Source of the DNA: SIG455 sp045646385
Lineage (GTDB): Bacteria > Bacillota > Clostridia > UMGS1810
Assembly: GCA_045646385.1 (NCBI GenBank)
Contig: JAZRKQ010000027.1
Location: 43,567 to 107,566, forward strand
DNA: 64,000 nt
Direction: 5' to 3'
Position numbers and translations under genes: made by a program. Below, one piece after another: positions 41,646 through 51,800 of the stretch (within the stretch, counting starts at the first letter, position 1; every line of letters starts with the position of its first letter). Under the pieces are notes generated by a model. That model had not been told where the DNA came from and did not search any database. It saw only the letters and a program-made list of their open reading frames with translations.

Positions 41646-42824
41646 TTATTTTAACTCTTCTACTGCTCTTTGCAGTTGATAATCGCGGTCGTATGGGATT
41701 TGTGTAACTGCTTTCTGACTCATTTCCTCATCTAAACTCACTTCAATTTGCGGGGTTATACCTACTTTATCTATACAAGTACCGCCGGGCGTATAATATC
41801 TTGCCGTTGTCAGTTTGAACGCCGTACCGTCGCCCATCTCAAATATGGACTGAACAACGCCTTTGCCGAAACTCTTTTCGCCTATCAGTATACCCCTGCC
41901 GTTATCGGCAATTGCGCCTGCTAAAGCCTCTGCCGCACTTGCGCTGTATTTATTCATAAGTACGCATACGGGCAGGTCGTTATAGTCTGCGTCGGAATCG
42001 TACTTTTTCTCGTTGCCCTGCTTATCCTTAATGGTAATAATATTTGCCTCCGGCAAAAGATAATCTGCCACTTTAACCACGCTGTCCAGCGTTCCGCCGG
42101 GGTTATTACGCAGATCTATAACTATACCTTTAACTCCGTACGCTTTAAGATTATCAAGGCATTTTGAAAATTCGCTTGCCGTATGGTCGCCAAAATTTGA
42201 TATACGTATATATCCTATTCCGTCTTCAAGCATACGCTCTTTAGCAGTTATTATTACAACCTTTTCACGTTCTACTGTTATATCCTTATATTCTTCACCG
42301 CGTTTTACGGTTAAATTAATTCTTTTTCCGGTGCTGGTGCCATCACCTTTTATCATACTGATGGCTTCGTTATAGTTTGAAGCACCTACACTTACACCAT
42401 CAACTTTAACGATTTTATCGCCGGGTAGTATTCCTGCACGTGCGGCAGGTGAATCGTCAAATGGCGCTATAACTGTCATAAGGTCATCTTCGGTAATGGT
42501 AACCTCTATGCCTATTCCCACATAGTCGCCCTCTACACTTTGCACCATTTCTTTAAATTCTTCTTTATTTATATACTGCGTATACGGGTCGCCCACTTCT
42601 GCTGCATAGGCATACAGTGCATTGTCCATCATTTTTTCTTTATCGTAATCATAAATATAATATCCGTCTATAAGTGCCTCTATCCGTTGAAGTTTCTGTG
42701 CACCGCTATCAGCAAACTGAGGCAAAAGAAAAAGCAAACCTCCGCCAATTGTAAAAACCATCAGCGCCGCCGTTACAAAAAATGTGATGACCGCTGTTAT
42801 AATTATATGTTTTTTATTTATCAT
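41646..42824 (-). CDS. S41-family C-terminal processing peptidase
   Basis: 392-residue tail-specific protease with one N-terminal span (about 8-30), a PDZ domain (about 95-175; GDYVGIGIEV, PGDKIVKVDGVSV) and the S41 catalytic core: RNNPGG, the serine in NKYSASAAEALAGAI and the lysine in GEKSFGKGVVQS. It acts outside the membrane on unfolded or signal proteins; CtpA/CtpB homologues cleave regulators or cell-wall enzymes. Location next to an M23 hydrolase and ftsEX suggests a part in controlling wall cleavage. It lies beyond the terminator of that operon and so has its own transcription or read-through. Confidence 0.93.
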   Translation of the reverse strand: MINKKHIIITAVITFFVTAALMVFTIGGGLLFLLPQFADSGAQKLQRIEALIDGYYIYDYDKEKMMDNALYAYAAEVGDPYTQYINKEEFKEMVQSVEGDYVGIGIEVTITEDDLMTVIAPFDDSPAARAGILPGDKIVKVDGVSVGASNYNEAISMIKGDGTSTGKRINLTVKRGEEYKDITVEREKVVIITAKERMLEDGIGYIRISNFGDHTASEFSKCLDNLKAYGVKGIVIDLRNNPGGTLDSVVKVADYLLPEANIITIKDKQGNEKKYDSDADYNDLPVCVLMNKYSASAAEALAGAIADNGRGILIGEKSFGKGVVQSIFEMGDGTAFKLTTARYYTPGGTCIDKVGITPQIEVSLDEEMSQKAVTQIPYDRDYQLQRAVEELK

Positions 42825-42921
42825 TGTTAGAGCACCCTCCCCTGATATATATTATTCGCAAAGAAAATCTTTATTCAAAGATAGCCGAAACAAAGCATCT
42901 TAAATATTGATTGCTTTGACT

Positions 42922-42952
42922 AAAAACAGAACGCCGTTGGCGTTCTGTTTTT
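42922..42952 (-). terminator. Terminator after the M23 hydrolase gene
   Basis: 14-bp stem AAAAACAGAACGCC / GGCGTTCTGTTTTT with a GTT loop. Confidence 0.9.
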
Positions 42953-42957
42953 AAGGT

Positions 42958-44106
42958 TTATTGTAAATAAGACATCGGGTTTACAGGGCTTCCGTTTACT
43001 TGCACCTCAAAATGTATATGAGGGCCTGTGGAATATCCCGTTGAGCCGACTTTGGCTATAACCTGACCACGCGAAACTTTTTGACCTTTACTTACGGTCA
43101 AACTGCTATTATGACCGTAAAGAGTGGTTACACCGCCGCCATGATTTATAACAACGTAATTGCCGTATGCATTGTTCCAGCCTGCTATAATTACAGTTCC
43201 GTCTGCCGCCGCAAGTACGTTTGTGCCGTACGAAGCACCTATATCTATACCCGTATGCTGTTTATACACACCCAACGTGGGGTGAACACGCATACTGTAA
43301 GGCGATGTTATTCTGTAAGAGTTTGTAGACGGCCATAAGAACTTTCCGCCTACATAACGGCTGCCATCACCGGATACCAATCTTGCAATCTCATTACGCG
43401 CAGCATTTTCGGCTTCTTTTGCCTTTTTAAGTTCCTGAGTTATCTCTTTTTCCGTCTGCGCAAGTTCATTTAAAATCTTCTGACTTGCCGCCTGCTTCTG
43501 CGCTAACTGTCTTTTCTTGGCAAGGCTCTGCTCCATAATGGACATTACCTGCGCACGCTCGTTTTCTATCTCTATTTTAATAGCCTCGATAATCTGCTCG
43601 TTTTCTTTAAGTTCCGTTAAAAGCGTATTGTCGTAATCGGCAATCTGCTCCATAACGTCCATACGGATAAAGAAATCCTCTAAAGAATGTGCCTTTGCAA
43701 GAACCTCTATATATGTGATTGAGCCTTTTTCAACAATAAGTTTAACACGGTCTTTATAAGACTCGTACTGCTTACTGCTAAGTTCGTGTGCAGCGGCAAG
43801 TTCAGCATCTTTTTGCTCGATTCTGTCGTTGATTTCTTCAACCTGAGCATCAAGTGAGTCGATTTCCGCCTGAATCTCGGCTATCTGGCTGTCAAGTATA
43901 TCTTTATTACTCTGCTCCGCTTTTTTCTTAGCCTTATTAGCATTAAGTTTTTTATTAAGTTCTGATTGTTGCTGCTGCGCTTTATTAAGCCTTTGCTGTG
44001 CAGTTTCTGCCCTTACGCCGAACGGAACTACAGCAAGCAGGCTTACACATATAAACGCAACAAGCGCCACCCAAGCCAGAACTCTTATTAATCCTTTGTT
44101 TTTCAT
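42958..44106 (-). CDS. PcsB/EnvC-like coiled-coil M23 murein hydrolase
   Basis: 382 residues: N-terminal signal or anchor (about 8-32, cleavable after VRAET possibly), two long coiled coils (about 35-120 and 150-250, Gln/Lys/Glu-rich), and a C-terminal LytM/M23 zinc peptidase domain (about 275-380) with HTGIDIGASYGT, GHNSSL and GPHIHFEVQVNG. All HxxxD and HxH ligands are present, so unlike EnvC it should itself cut peptidoglycan. Such proteins are switched on by FtsEX; here ftsE and ftsX are directly upstream in the same operon, 15 bases away. Confidence 0.93.
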   Translation of the reverse strand: MKNKGLIRVLAWVALVAFICVSLLAVVPFGVRAETAQQRLNKAQQQQSELNKKLNANKAKKKAEQSNKDILDSQIAEIQAEIDSLDAQVEEINDRIEQKDAELAAAHELSSKQYESYKDRVKLIVEKGSITYIEVLAKAHSLEDFFIRMDVMEQIADYDNTLLTELKENEQIIEAIKIEIENERAQVMSIMEQSLAKKRQLAQKQAASQKILNELAQTEKEITQELKKAKEAENAARNEIARLVSGDGSRYVGGKFLWPSTNSYRITSPYSMRVHPTLGVYKQHTGIDIGASYGTNVLAAADGTVIIAGWNNAYGNYVVINHGGGVTTLYGHNSSLTVSKGQKVSRGQVIAKVGSTGYSTGPHIHFEVQVNGSPVNPMSYLQ

Positions 44107-44121
44107 AAAAATCTCCGTGAA

Positions 44122-45021
44122 TTATACCTTTAAATATTTACGTATGGAAAGTGCACTGCCTATAGCACCGATCAACACACCTACTCCGATAAACGGCAAT
44201 AATATCAGATGCCATATCTCACCGAAACTGCGTATTGCCATAATTGCACTTACAGCAGGTGCGGCACTAAGACCTGACGAAATTGCTATATAGCACGACT
44301 GTATAATGAAAAATGCCGCAATTGCACCCGCAAAGCCTACTATCATACCTTCTATCATAAACGGCCATCTGATAAATGCATCTGTTGCACCGACATATTT
44401 CATAATGTTTATCTCTTTGCGTCTTGCATAGAGTGCCAGTTTAATTGTATTTGAAATAATAAATATGCTTATAAACATAAATATAAGTATTATCCATACA
44501 GATATATGACGGATTGCGTTGGTTAAAGAATAGATTATATTTATCATATCCTGTCTGTTCTCTACACGCAGAACGCCTTCTATCTTGCCAATCTGCTCGG
44601 CAACCGCCTGAGATTCGGATATATCGTGAAGCGTTACTTTGAACGAATCGTCAATAATATCATTGGGCAAACCGCTGAACGACACCAGTTCTTCTTCGGT
44701 TAATCCTTCTTTAAATTTAGCAAAGGTGTCCTCACCACGTTCAAAGGCAATACCGCTGATGCCGTCAATTTTTTTGATTGCATCGCTGATGCTTTGTATC
44801 TTACCACCATGGCTGGCTTCGTCTGTAATATATGCCTGAATCTGGCATTGGTCTGCCATCTGCTCACCAAGGTAGTTTATATTTATGGTAAATACCAAAA
44901 ACACACCCAGCACAAACAAGCAGGCAATTATAATAAACAAAGAAGCCAAACTCATAAGTCCGTTTTTAAAGATATTACCCATAGCCTCATAAGTAAATCT
45001 TTTAGCAAATCTAATTAGCAT
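44122..45021 (-). CDS. ftsX: Cell division ABC permease FtsX
   Basis: 299-residue membrane protein with four spans (about 10-40, 165-190, 220-245, 265-290) and a large extracellular domain after the first span that contacts the hydrolase. FKNGLMSLASLFIIIACLF is the usual first region and the ABC-type permease core FIISNTIKLALYARRKEINIMKYVGATDAFIRWPF is unmistakable (landmarks about residues 185-220). Start chosen at the ATG at 45021 (MLIRFAKRF) with AAAGGTGGG; the earlier start at 45054 lies well inside ftsE. The genes overlap by 11 bases. Confidence 0.95.
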   Translation of the reverse strand: MLIRFAKRFTYEAMGNIFKNGLMSLASLFIIIACLFVLGVFLVFTININYLGEQMADQCQIQAYITDEASHGGKIQSISDAIKKIDGISGIAFERGEDTFAKFKEGLTEEELVSFSGLPNDIIDDSFKVTLHDISESQAVAEQIGKIEGVLRVENRQDMINIIYSLTNAIRHISVWIILIFMFISIFIISNTIKLALYARRKEINIMKYVGATDAFIRWPFMIEGMIVGFAGAIAAFFIIQSCYIAISSGLSAAPAVSAIMAIRSFGEIWHLILLPFIGVGVLIGAIGSALSIRKYLKV

Positions 45022-45697
45022 AACTATACCCACCTTTTTTGTCGTCATGGGCAATAGCGCCGCCCTCTACATGAATAACACGTTTCTGCATAGTGTTTAC
45101 TATATTTTCGGCATGGGTTGCCATAACCACCGTTGTACCACGACGATTGATGGTTTCCATAAGTTCCATAATGCCGTGTGCTGTTTCGGGGTCAAGGTTT
45201 CCGGTGGGCTCGTCCGCTATTAAAACAGCAGGGTTATTGACTATAGCACGTGCTATAGAAATTCTTTGTTGCTCTCCGCCGGAGAGTTCGTTCGGATACA
45301 TTTTTGCCTTATGGGTTAATCCAACCATACTAAGCACAGTTGGTACCTGACGGCGGATTTCCCTGCGTGATGCACCCACGATTTCCATAGCATACGCAAT
45401 GTTATCATAAGCGGTTTTATTCGGCAGAAGTCTGTAATCCTGAAACACCACGCCGATAGTGCGTCTGAAATAGGGAATCTCCTTACGTGTAAGCGAGCAC
45501 ACATCAACACCGTTTATAACAATATTACCCTCGCTGGGTTCAATTTCTTTCATCATAAGTTTGATGAGCGTAGATTTTCCTGCAGCAGATGAACCTACTA
45601 GGAACACAAACTCGCCCTTTTCGATAAAAAGATTAACATCGTGAAGTGCCACAACACCGTTTTCGTACGTTTTGGACACATTTTCAAATAAAATCAT
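45011..45697 (-). CDS. ftsE: Cell division ATP-binding protein FtsE
   Basis: 228-residue ABC ATPase: Walker A GSSAAGKST (about 36-44, with the second glycine replaced by Ala, so GxxxxGKST still holds), signature LSGGEQQRI (about 138-146), Walker B VLIADEPTGNLDP. The N-terminal MILFENVSKTYENGVVALHDV is standard FtsE. With FtsX it converts ATP hydrolysis into activation of the PcsB-like hydrolase encoded downstream. It follows a PucR-type regulator gene by 10 bases. Confidence 0.96.
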   Translation of the reverse strand: MILFENVSKTYENGVVALHDVNLFIEKGEFVFLVGSSAAGKSTLIKLMMKEIEPSEGNIVINGVDVCSLTRKEIPYFRRTIGVVFQDYRLLPNKTAYDNIAYAMEIVGASRREIRRQVPTVLSMVGLTHKAKMYPNELSGGEQQRISIARAIVNNPAVLIADEPTGNLDPETAHGIMELMETINRRGTTVVMATHAENIVNTMQKRVIHVEGGAIAHDDKKGGYSYAN

Positions 45698-45707
45698 TTA
45701 TGTTACC

Positions 45708-46796
45708 TCAGATTTTTAAAGATGTGGTTTTCAAATATTTATTTACCATCATTGCAACTTTGAATATGATGGCTTCGTCGAATATCCTAAGGTCAAGACC
45801 TGTAATTTTCTGTATTTTATCAAGACGGTACACAAGTGTGTTTCTGTGAACATACAACTGTCTTGATGTTTCGGATACGTTAAGATTATTTTCAAAGAAT
45901 TTCTTGATGGTTTCAATAATCTCTCCGTCAAGTTCATTGATAGAGCCTTTTTTGAACACCTCGCTCAGGAACAACTGACAAAGTGTTGTGGGCAACTGAT
46001 AAATAAGACGGCCTATGCCAAGGTCTTCGTAACTGATGATATTCTTCTCATCTTCAAACACTTTACCAACTTCTAAAGCAACCTGTGCTTCTTTATAAGA
46101 TGTTGCAATCTCTTTAATATTGGAAATAACTGTACCTATGCCTACAGAAACTTTTTTAACAAGTGCTTCTGCGGTGATATTGTCAACCATCTCGGTTGCA
46201 AGTGTCTGCAACTCCTTAAGGGTAACATCGCCGGGGAATTCTTTAACAAGAGCGATATCATTTTCATCAATATTAACAACGTAATCGCTCTGCCTGTTGG
46301 GGAACATATTCTCCAGAATTTCCAACACAGAAAAATCACCCGTATTTTCTGCACGGATTAAAAACACAGCACGTTTTGCCTCTATCGGAAGATGCAATTC
46401 TGCAGCCTTTGCCAGAACATCGCCGGGGAGGATATTATCTAAAAGGAAATTTTTGATGAAATTTATATGATTGTATTTATCATCATAAAGCGCCTTTACA
46501 GATGTAAAGTTGATTTTCAAAATCTCTGCATAACTGCGTGCAAGCGCATCGTCGCCGCGAACAAAAGATATAAAATCAACTTTGCCCATCTCCTGAACGG
46601 AACGGTATGTATATCCATTGTACGCAAATGTATCAAGATTATCATTAGCAAAATTGAGTACACACTCTAAATCATTTTCAGAAATCTGCACATTGGAACT
46701 GGAGATAACAGTGCCGTTATCTAAAATAACACCTACATCTCTGCCCATTGCATCTCTGAATTGCTGTGTAATCTGCTGGAAATAACGTATATTCAA
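45708..46796 (-). CDS. PucR/CdaR-type transcriptional regulator
   Basis: 362 residues. The C-terminal 60 residues are the PucR C-terminal HTH: TIKKFFENNLNVSETSRQLYVHRNTLVYRLDKI (about residues 300-332), then GLDLRIFDEAII. The middle carries a GGDEF-like/CdaR region (about 125-265). N-terminal 100 residues read as a putative ligand-sensing domain. TTG start with GAGGTGAT. It starts an operon with ftsE, ftsX and the M23 hydrolase, so it may tune cell-wall hydrolysis genes; the ligand is unknown. Confidence 0.85.
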   Translation of the reverse strand: MNIRYFQQITQQFRDAMGRDVGVILDNGTVISSSNVQISENDLECVLNFANDNLDTFAYNGYTYRSVQEMGKVDFISFVRGDDALARSYAEILKINFTSVKALYDDKYNHINFIKNFLLDNILPGDVLAKAAELHLPIEAKRAVFLIRAENTGDFSVLEILENMFPNRQSDYVVNIDENDIALVKEFPGDVTLKELQTLATEMVDNITAEALVKKVSVGIGTVISNIKEIATSYKEAQVALEVGKVFEDEKNIISYEDLGIGRLIYQLPTTLCQLFLSEVFKKGSINELDGEIIETIKKFFENNLNVSETSRQLYVHRNTLVYRLDKIQKITGLDLRIFDEAIIFKVAMMVNKYLKTTSLKI

Positions 46797-46833
46797 AATA
46801 TCACCTCATTTTAAATTTACACCTCTAACATAC

Positions 46834-46862
46834 ATAATACTATTTTTTTGTCAATTTTGCAA
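46834..46862 (-). promoter_or_regulatory. Promoter of the regulator-ftsEX operon
   Basis: Minus-strand TTGCAA (46862-46857), 17-base spacer, TATTAT (46839-46834). An overlapping TTGACA lies inside the spacer. Confidence 0.65.
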
Positions 46863-46968
46863 GGTTAAAAAGTGAATTTTAATGAAATTTTGTAGATTTT
46901 TTTGTGTTAGTAGCGCAAATACATGATTTTATAGTGAAAAATCACAATAAAAATTCACAAAAAATAGT

Positions 46969-46992
46969 AAAGCGCCCTTTTCGGAGCGCTTT
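46969..46992 (-). terminator. Terminator after the VanW-family gene
   Basis: Stem AAAGCGC / GCGCTTT, extended by CC/GG past a one-base bulge, followed on the minus strand by a T6 run. Confidence 0.82.
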
Positions 46993-47003
46993 ATGAATTA
47001 TTA

Positions 47004-48731
47004 TTATTCAGTTGAAACAGGTGGATTTTCTGTAATTCCCTCACCAATAGTTTCTTCCACAGGTATTTTTACATCGTTTTCAGATACATTTTCCTCAGGT
47101 GGTGTTGCTGTTGGATACCCTTCTGTGGGGTCGGTAACCTCAGGGGCAGGTTCAACGCTTTCGGGAACATCTGTAGGCGGATTCTCTTCTGCCGGTGTTT
47201 CGGGAACAGGCGGAACAAGCACTATTTTGTTTATAGGACTGTAACGGCTTGTGTGTATCATTTTATTAGAAATAACTTTGCCGTTTTCAGTTACCTTTTT
47301 ATAAGTGTTTACAACAGCACCGTTTGAGCCGGTTTGTTTTACCTTGGTTTTTCCCTCGGCAATAGATTCGTCTGGCTGCTCAATTGTAGTAAATGGTGTA
47401 CTGCTTATATGTTGCGTGGAAATTTCCACTTTTTTATCGCTCGTCTTTTTACCATAGATAGATACAGTAAGCACACCGCCGCCTACTGAAGATGAAACTT
47501 TTACGGGTGAATCATACTGGTTTTTAAATTTGAAATCTATAGAGCCGTATGCAACAGTAGCATCTCTGCCGAGCGGAACGTAAGCAACAGGCAAAGAATG
47601 ACACGTGCGTGAAACAATCTGCAAATCAGCATATAAAACTGCGTTATATAATGTTGACGAAACCTGACATATACCGCCGCCAAGCCCCTCTACAACCTCG
47701 CCGTTTGCATATACCTTAGCACCCGCATAACCGCGTGCTGTGCTTCGCTCGCCAACTATTCCGTTGTACGAAAACACCTGTCCGTTTTCCAGAACAATAT
47801 TATTGATTGCTCTTGCGGCAAGCGTAACATTTTTAGTTCTGCCGACCTCGCCTGCATTGTATCTGGTGGTATATGTACCAAGGCAGTCACCAAAAAGCGA
47901 TTTGTCAAGTTCTTCTGTAGTCATTTCCGGCTCGGTTATTGTAAGGGGAATAAAATATTCGTGCGAATTTTTAAGATTGTCGGATATGATTTTTTCGGCT
48001 TTAGCAATATCAAAATCTATACCGTTTTCACTTTCGGTATAAGTAATACGCATATTTGATATTGAATGTGTCGCATTAACCACTTCTTTCGCATACTCAT
48101 CGTGAAGAGTTTGTGCCGAAATTAGAGTGGGATTAACTGTTTCAATAAGCAACTCGATTTTATTGTCATCACCGGAAGCAACAAGTTGCAAGTCGGCACG
48201 GAGTTTGTCTTTATTTACATCTAATCCCTGGCTTCCGTTTTTAATATACAGTTTGTCGCCCTCTACACGGATTTCAGGTTCAACCGAGGGGGTGCGCAAA
48301 TCGCCAATCTGTTCATCAAAAATGGCATTGAGTTTTTCTTCATCGTATGCAATTTCTATCGGCAAATCAACACCGTTAAACATCACGTTAAATATATTGC
48401 CTATACGGTAAAATATGTTTGCATCTCTGCCGTATGCGTGGGCAATCTCCGCAGTTTTTTCAGCATCGCATTTTAAAGATATGTCCGCTGCATCAATTTC
48501 AAACTCTCTGTCATCACAAACAAACGATGGAAGTTCGCCAAAAAACTCTTTGTCGGACAAAAACTCTTCTGCCTCTTGAGTAGTCATTCCACCCAATTCC
48601 ACGCCCGATACTGAAATTCCGTTGTAGATTTTATTACTGCAAGCAAGTGCTGTCAGACATACAATAACTGCCACCAATACAAAAGTGGCACAAGCAATGA
48701 TGATTTTTGTTTTTAATTTCATTTCTTTCAT
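47004..48731 (-). CDS. VanW/YoaR-type cell-wall protein with G5-like domain
   Basis: 575 residues exported by an N-terminal anchor (about 7-32). Then two YoaR/peptidoglycan-binding-like domains (about 40-270; GVELGGMTTQEAEEFL, YTESENGIDFDIAKAE), the VanW domain (about 285-420; TTRYNAGEVGRTKNVTLAA, GGGICQVSSTLYNAVLYA, CHSLPVAYVPLGRDATV) and a G5-like stretch (about 430-500). The last 80 residues are a Pro/Glu/Val/Thr-rich tail, probably flexible. VanW has no proven enzymatic activity; the Cys and His in the core suggest one. Single-gene unit with its own terminator. Confidence 0.88.
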   Translation of the reverse strand: MKEMKLKTKIIIACATFVLVAVIVCLTALACSNKIYNGISVSGVELGGMTTQEAEEFLSDKEFFGELPSFVCDDREFEIDAADISLKCDAEKTAEIAHAYGRDANIFYRIGNIFNVMFNGVDLPIEIAYDEEKLNAIFDEQIGDLRTPSVEPEIRVEGDKLYIKNGSQGLDVNKDKLRADLQLVASGDDNKIELLIETVNPTLISAQTLHDEYAKEVVNATHSISNMRITYTESENGIDFDIAKAEKIISDNLKNSHEYFIPLTITEPEMTTEELDKSLFGDCLGTYTTRYNAGEVGRTKNVTLAARAINNIVLENGQVFSYNGIVGERSTARGYAGAKVYANGEVVEGLGGGICQVSSTLYNAVLYADLQIVSRTCHSLPVAYVPLGRDATVAYGSIDFKFKNQYDSPVKVSSSVGGGVLTVSIYGKKTSDKKVEISTQHISSTPFTTIEQPDESIAEGKTKVKQTGSNGAVVNTYKKVTENGKVISNKMIHTSRYSPINKIVLVPPVPETPAEENPPTDVPESVEPAPEVTDPTEGYPTATPPEENVSENDVKIPVEETIGEGITENPPVSTE

Positions 48732-48830
48732 ATACGGCTCCTAAATATAACTACATTAATATATGTAACAAATCACGATTGGATACATATTTTTTTAAAA
48801 CGGACAAAGAATTATCCGCTTTAAAAAAAC

Positions 48831-48857
48831 GGCGAGAGTACACGGAGTACCCTCGCC
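48831..48857 (-). terminator. Terminator after the PFOR gene
   Basis: Stem GGCGAG / CTCGCC with inner AGTAC/GTAC pairing and, on the minus strand, a following T run (TTTTTTT). Confidence 0.88.
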
Positions 48858-48889
48858 TAAAACTACAAAGTACTCATTAAAGATTAAAA

Positions 48890-51800
48890 TCAATCACGAG
48901 CCTGTTTTTTGTAAGTTTCATATCTCTCTGCCAAATCTTTTTCCGCTTTGTCGAAGAGTTTTTCTGCTGCTTCGGGGAATGCTTTCTTCAGCATGAGGTA
49001 TCTGTTTTCGCCCTCTAAGAAGTCTTTTACACTGCCTGTGGGTTCTTTAGAATCCAAAATGAATGGGTTCTTGCCCTCTTCTTTAAGGAGAGGATTGTAT
49101 CTCCACAAGTGCCAGTAACCTGTTTCAACGGCTTTCTTCTCTTCAGCGATAGAGTTACCCATACCGCCTTTTGCCTTGATACCATGGTTGATACATGGAG
49201 CATAAGCAATGATAAGTGAAGGACCCGGATATGCTTCTGCTTCTTTGATTGCTTTAAGAGCCTGAGCCATGTCAGCGCCGAGTGCAATCTGAGCAACATA
49301 TACGTAGCCGTAGGTTGTACCAATCATACCGAGGTCTTTCTTCTTAACTTTCTTACCTGCTGCAGCAAATTTAGCGATAGCAGCGGTAGGTGTAGCCTTA
49401 GAAGACTGACCGCCTGTGTTTGAGTAAACCTCTGTATCTACAACGAAGATGTTTACATCTTCGCCTGATGCGATAACGTGGTCAAGACCGCCGTAACCGA
49501 TATCGTATGCCCAACCGTCACCACCGAAGATCCACTGTGATTTCTTAACCAAGAAATCTGTTCTGTCAGCGATTTCTTTGATAGCAGCGTTGCTCATATC
49601 AGCGTCTTTGATAAGCGCTTCAATCTTATCTGCAGCAGCCTTAGAGCCTTTAGCGCAATCTTTAGCGTCAATCCACTCTTTGAATGCGTCAGCAAGTTCG
49701 GGCGATACTTTATCCATAGCCTCGTTCATTCTTGCAACGAGAGTGTTTCTTACTTTCTTATTAGCGATTGCCATACCAAGACCGAACTCAGCATTGTCTT
49801 CGAACAATGAGTTAGCCCATGCAGGACCTCTGCCGTTTTCGTCTTTGCAGTAAGGCATTGAAGGAGCACTACCACCCCAGATTGAAGTACAACCTGTAGC
49901 GTTAGCAACCATCATTCTGTCGCCAAACAACTGTGTGATAAGTTTGATATAAGGTGTTTCACCACAGCCTGCGCAAGCGCCTGAGAATTCAAGGTAAGGC
50001 TGAGCAAACTGTGAATTTTTGATGTTGGAAGATTTGTCAACGAGGTGTGCTTTGTTAGCAACTTTCTCGATACCGTATGTCCAGTTTTCAGCCTGAACTT
50101 CAGATACCTCGTCGATAGGTTTCATAACGAGAGCCTTGCCCTTAGGAGCAGGACATACGTTAGCACAAACACCGCAGCCTAAGCAGTCAAGCGGAGAAAC
50201 CTGAATTCTGAACTCAAGACCTGCGAAATCTTTACCGATTGCTTTGAGTGTATCAAAGTTTGCAGGAGCAGCGGCTTTTTCAGCCTCGTCAACGAGTACA
50301 GGACGGATAGCAGCGTGCGGACAAACGAGTGAACACTGGTTACACTGGATACATGTGTCTTTCTGCCAATCGGGAACCATAACTGCAACACCGCGTTTTT
50401 CATATCTTGATGTGCCTGTTTCAAATGTTCCGTCTTCTCTGCCGAGGAATGTGCTTACGGGCAGTTTGTTACCGCGCTGAGCGTTAACAGGGTCAACAAC
50501 TTTTGTAATAAATCCAGGACGGTTGCTGTCTACTGCAACATCGTCTTTAGCGTCTTTCCAACTAGCTGGAACATCAATCTTAACAAGTGCGTCGATAGCA
50601 CCGTCAACTGCAGCGCAGTTCATGTTAACGATTTCGTCACCTTTTTTGCCGTATGTCTTTTTGATAGCCTCTTTAATAAGAGTTACTGCCTCATCAAAAG
50701 GAATAACGTTTGCAAGTTTGAAGAACGCACTCTGTGTTACCATGTTAATACGTGTTGATCCAAGACCAACTCTAACAGCAACATCAACAGCGTTGATTGT
50801 GTAGAAGTTGATTTCGTTCTCAGCAATGTAGCGTTTTACATGGCCGGGGAGTCTGTCATTGAGTTCTTCAGGTGTCCATACGCAGTTAAGCAGGAATGTT
50901 CCGCCTTTTTTAAGACCTTCAAGTACATCATACTGATATACATAAGCAGGTTTGTGACATGCGATATAGTCAGCCTCGTCAAGCAAGTAAGTTGATTTGA
51001 TAGGAGTTTTACCGAATCTCAAGTGAGACATGGTAACACCGCCTGATTTTTTAGAGTCATAATCAAAATATGCCTGAGCGTAAAGGTCGGTATTGTCACC
51101 GATAATTTTGATAGCGTCTTTGTTAGCACCAACGGTACCATCAGAGCCGAAGCCCCAGAACTTACAACGTGTAGCACCTTCGGGAGCAGCGTTTACTCTT
51201 TCGCCAAGTTCGAGTGAAAGGTTTGTAACGTCGTCGTTAATACCGATTGTAAAGCCATTTTTGGGTTCAGCAGCGTCAAGGTTATTAAATACAGCAACCA
51301 ACTGTGTAGGAGTTGTATCTTTAGAACCAAGACCAAAACGACCGCCAACGATTTTAGGAGCGTTTGCGCAATCTTTGTAAAGGTTGCAAACGTCAAGATA
51401 GAGAGGCTCACCAAGTGAACCGGGCTCTTTTGTTCTGTCGAGAACAGCGATTTTCTCAACAGTTTTGGGCATTACATCGAAGAAGTATTTAGCAGAGAAA
51501 GGTCTGTAAAGGTGAACTTCAAGTACACCGACTTTTTCGCCTTTAGCGTTGAGGTAATCAACAGTTTCTTCCAATGCCTGACATACGCTGCCCATAGCAA
51601 CGATAACTTTTTTAGCATCAGCAGCACCGTAGTAGTTGAAAGGCTTGTACTCACGGCCTGTGATTTTGGTGATTTCTTTCATATAATCAGCAACGATATC
51701 GGGAATAGCATCGTAGAACTTGTTGCAAGCCTCTCTGCCCTGGAAGTAGATATCGCCGTTCTGAGCAGTACCACGAAGTACGGGGTGCTCAGGATTGAGC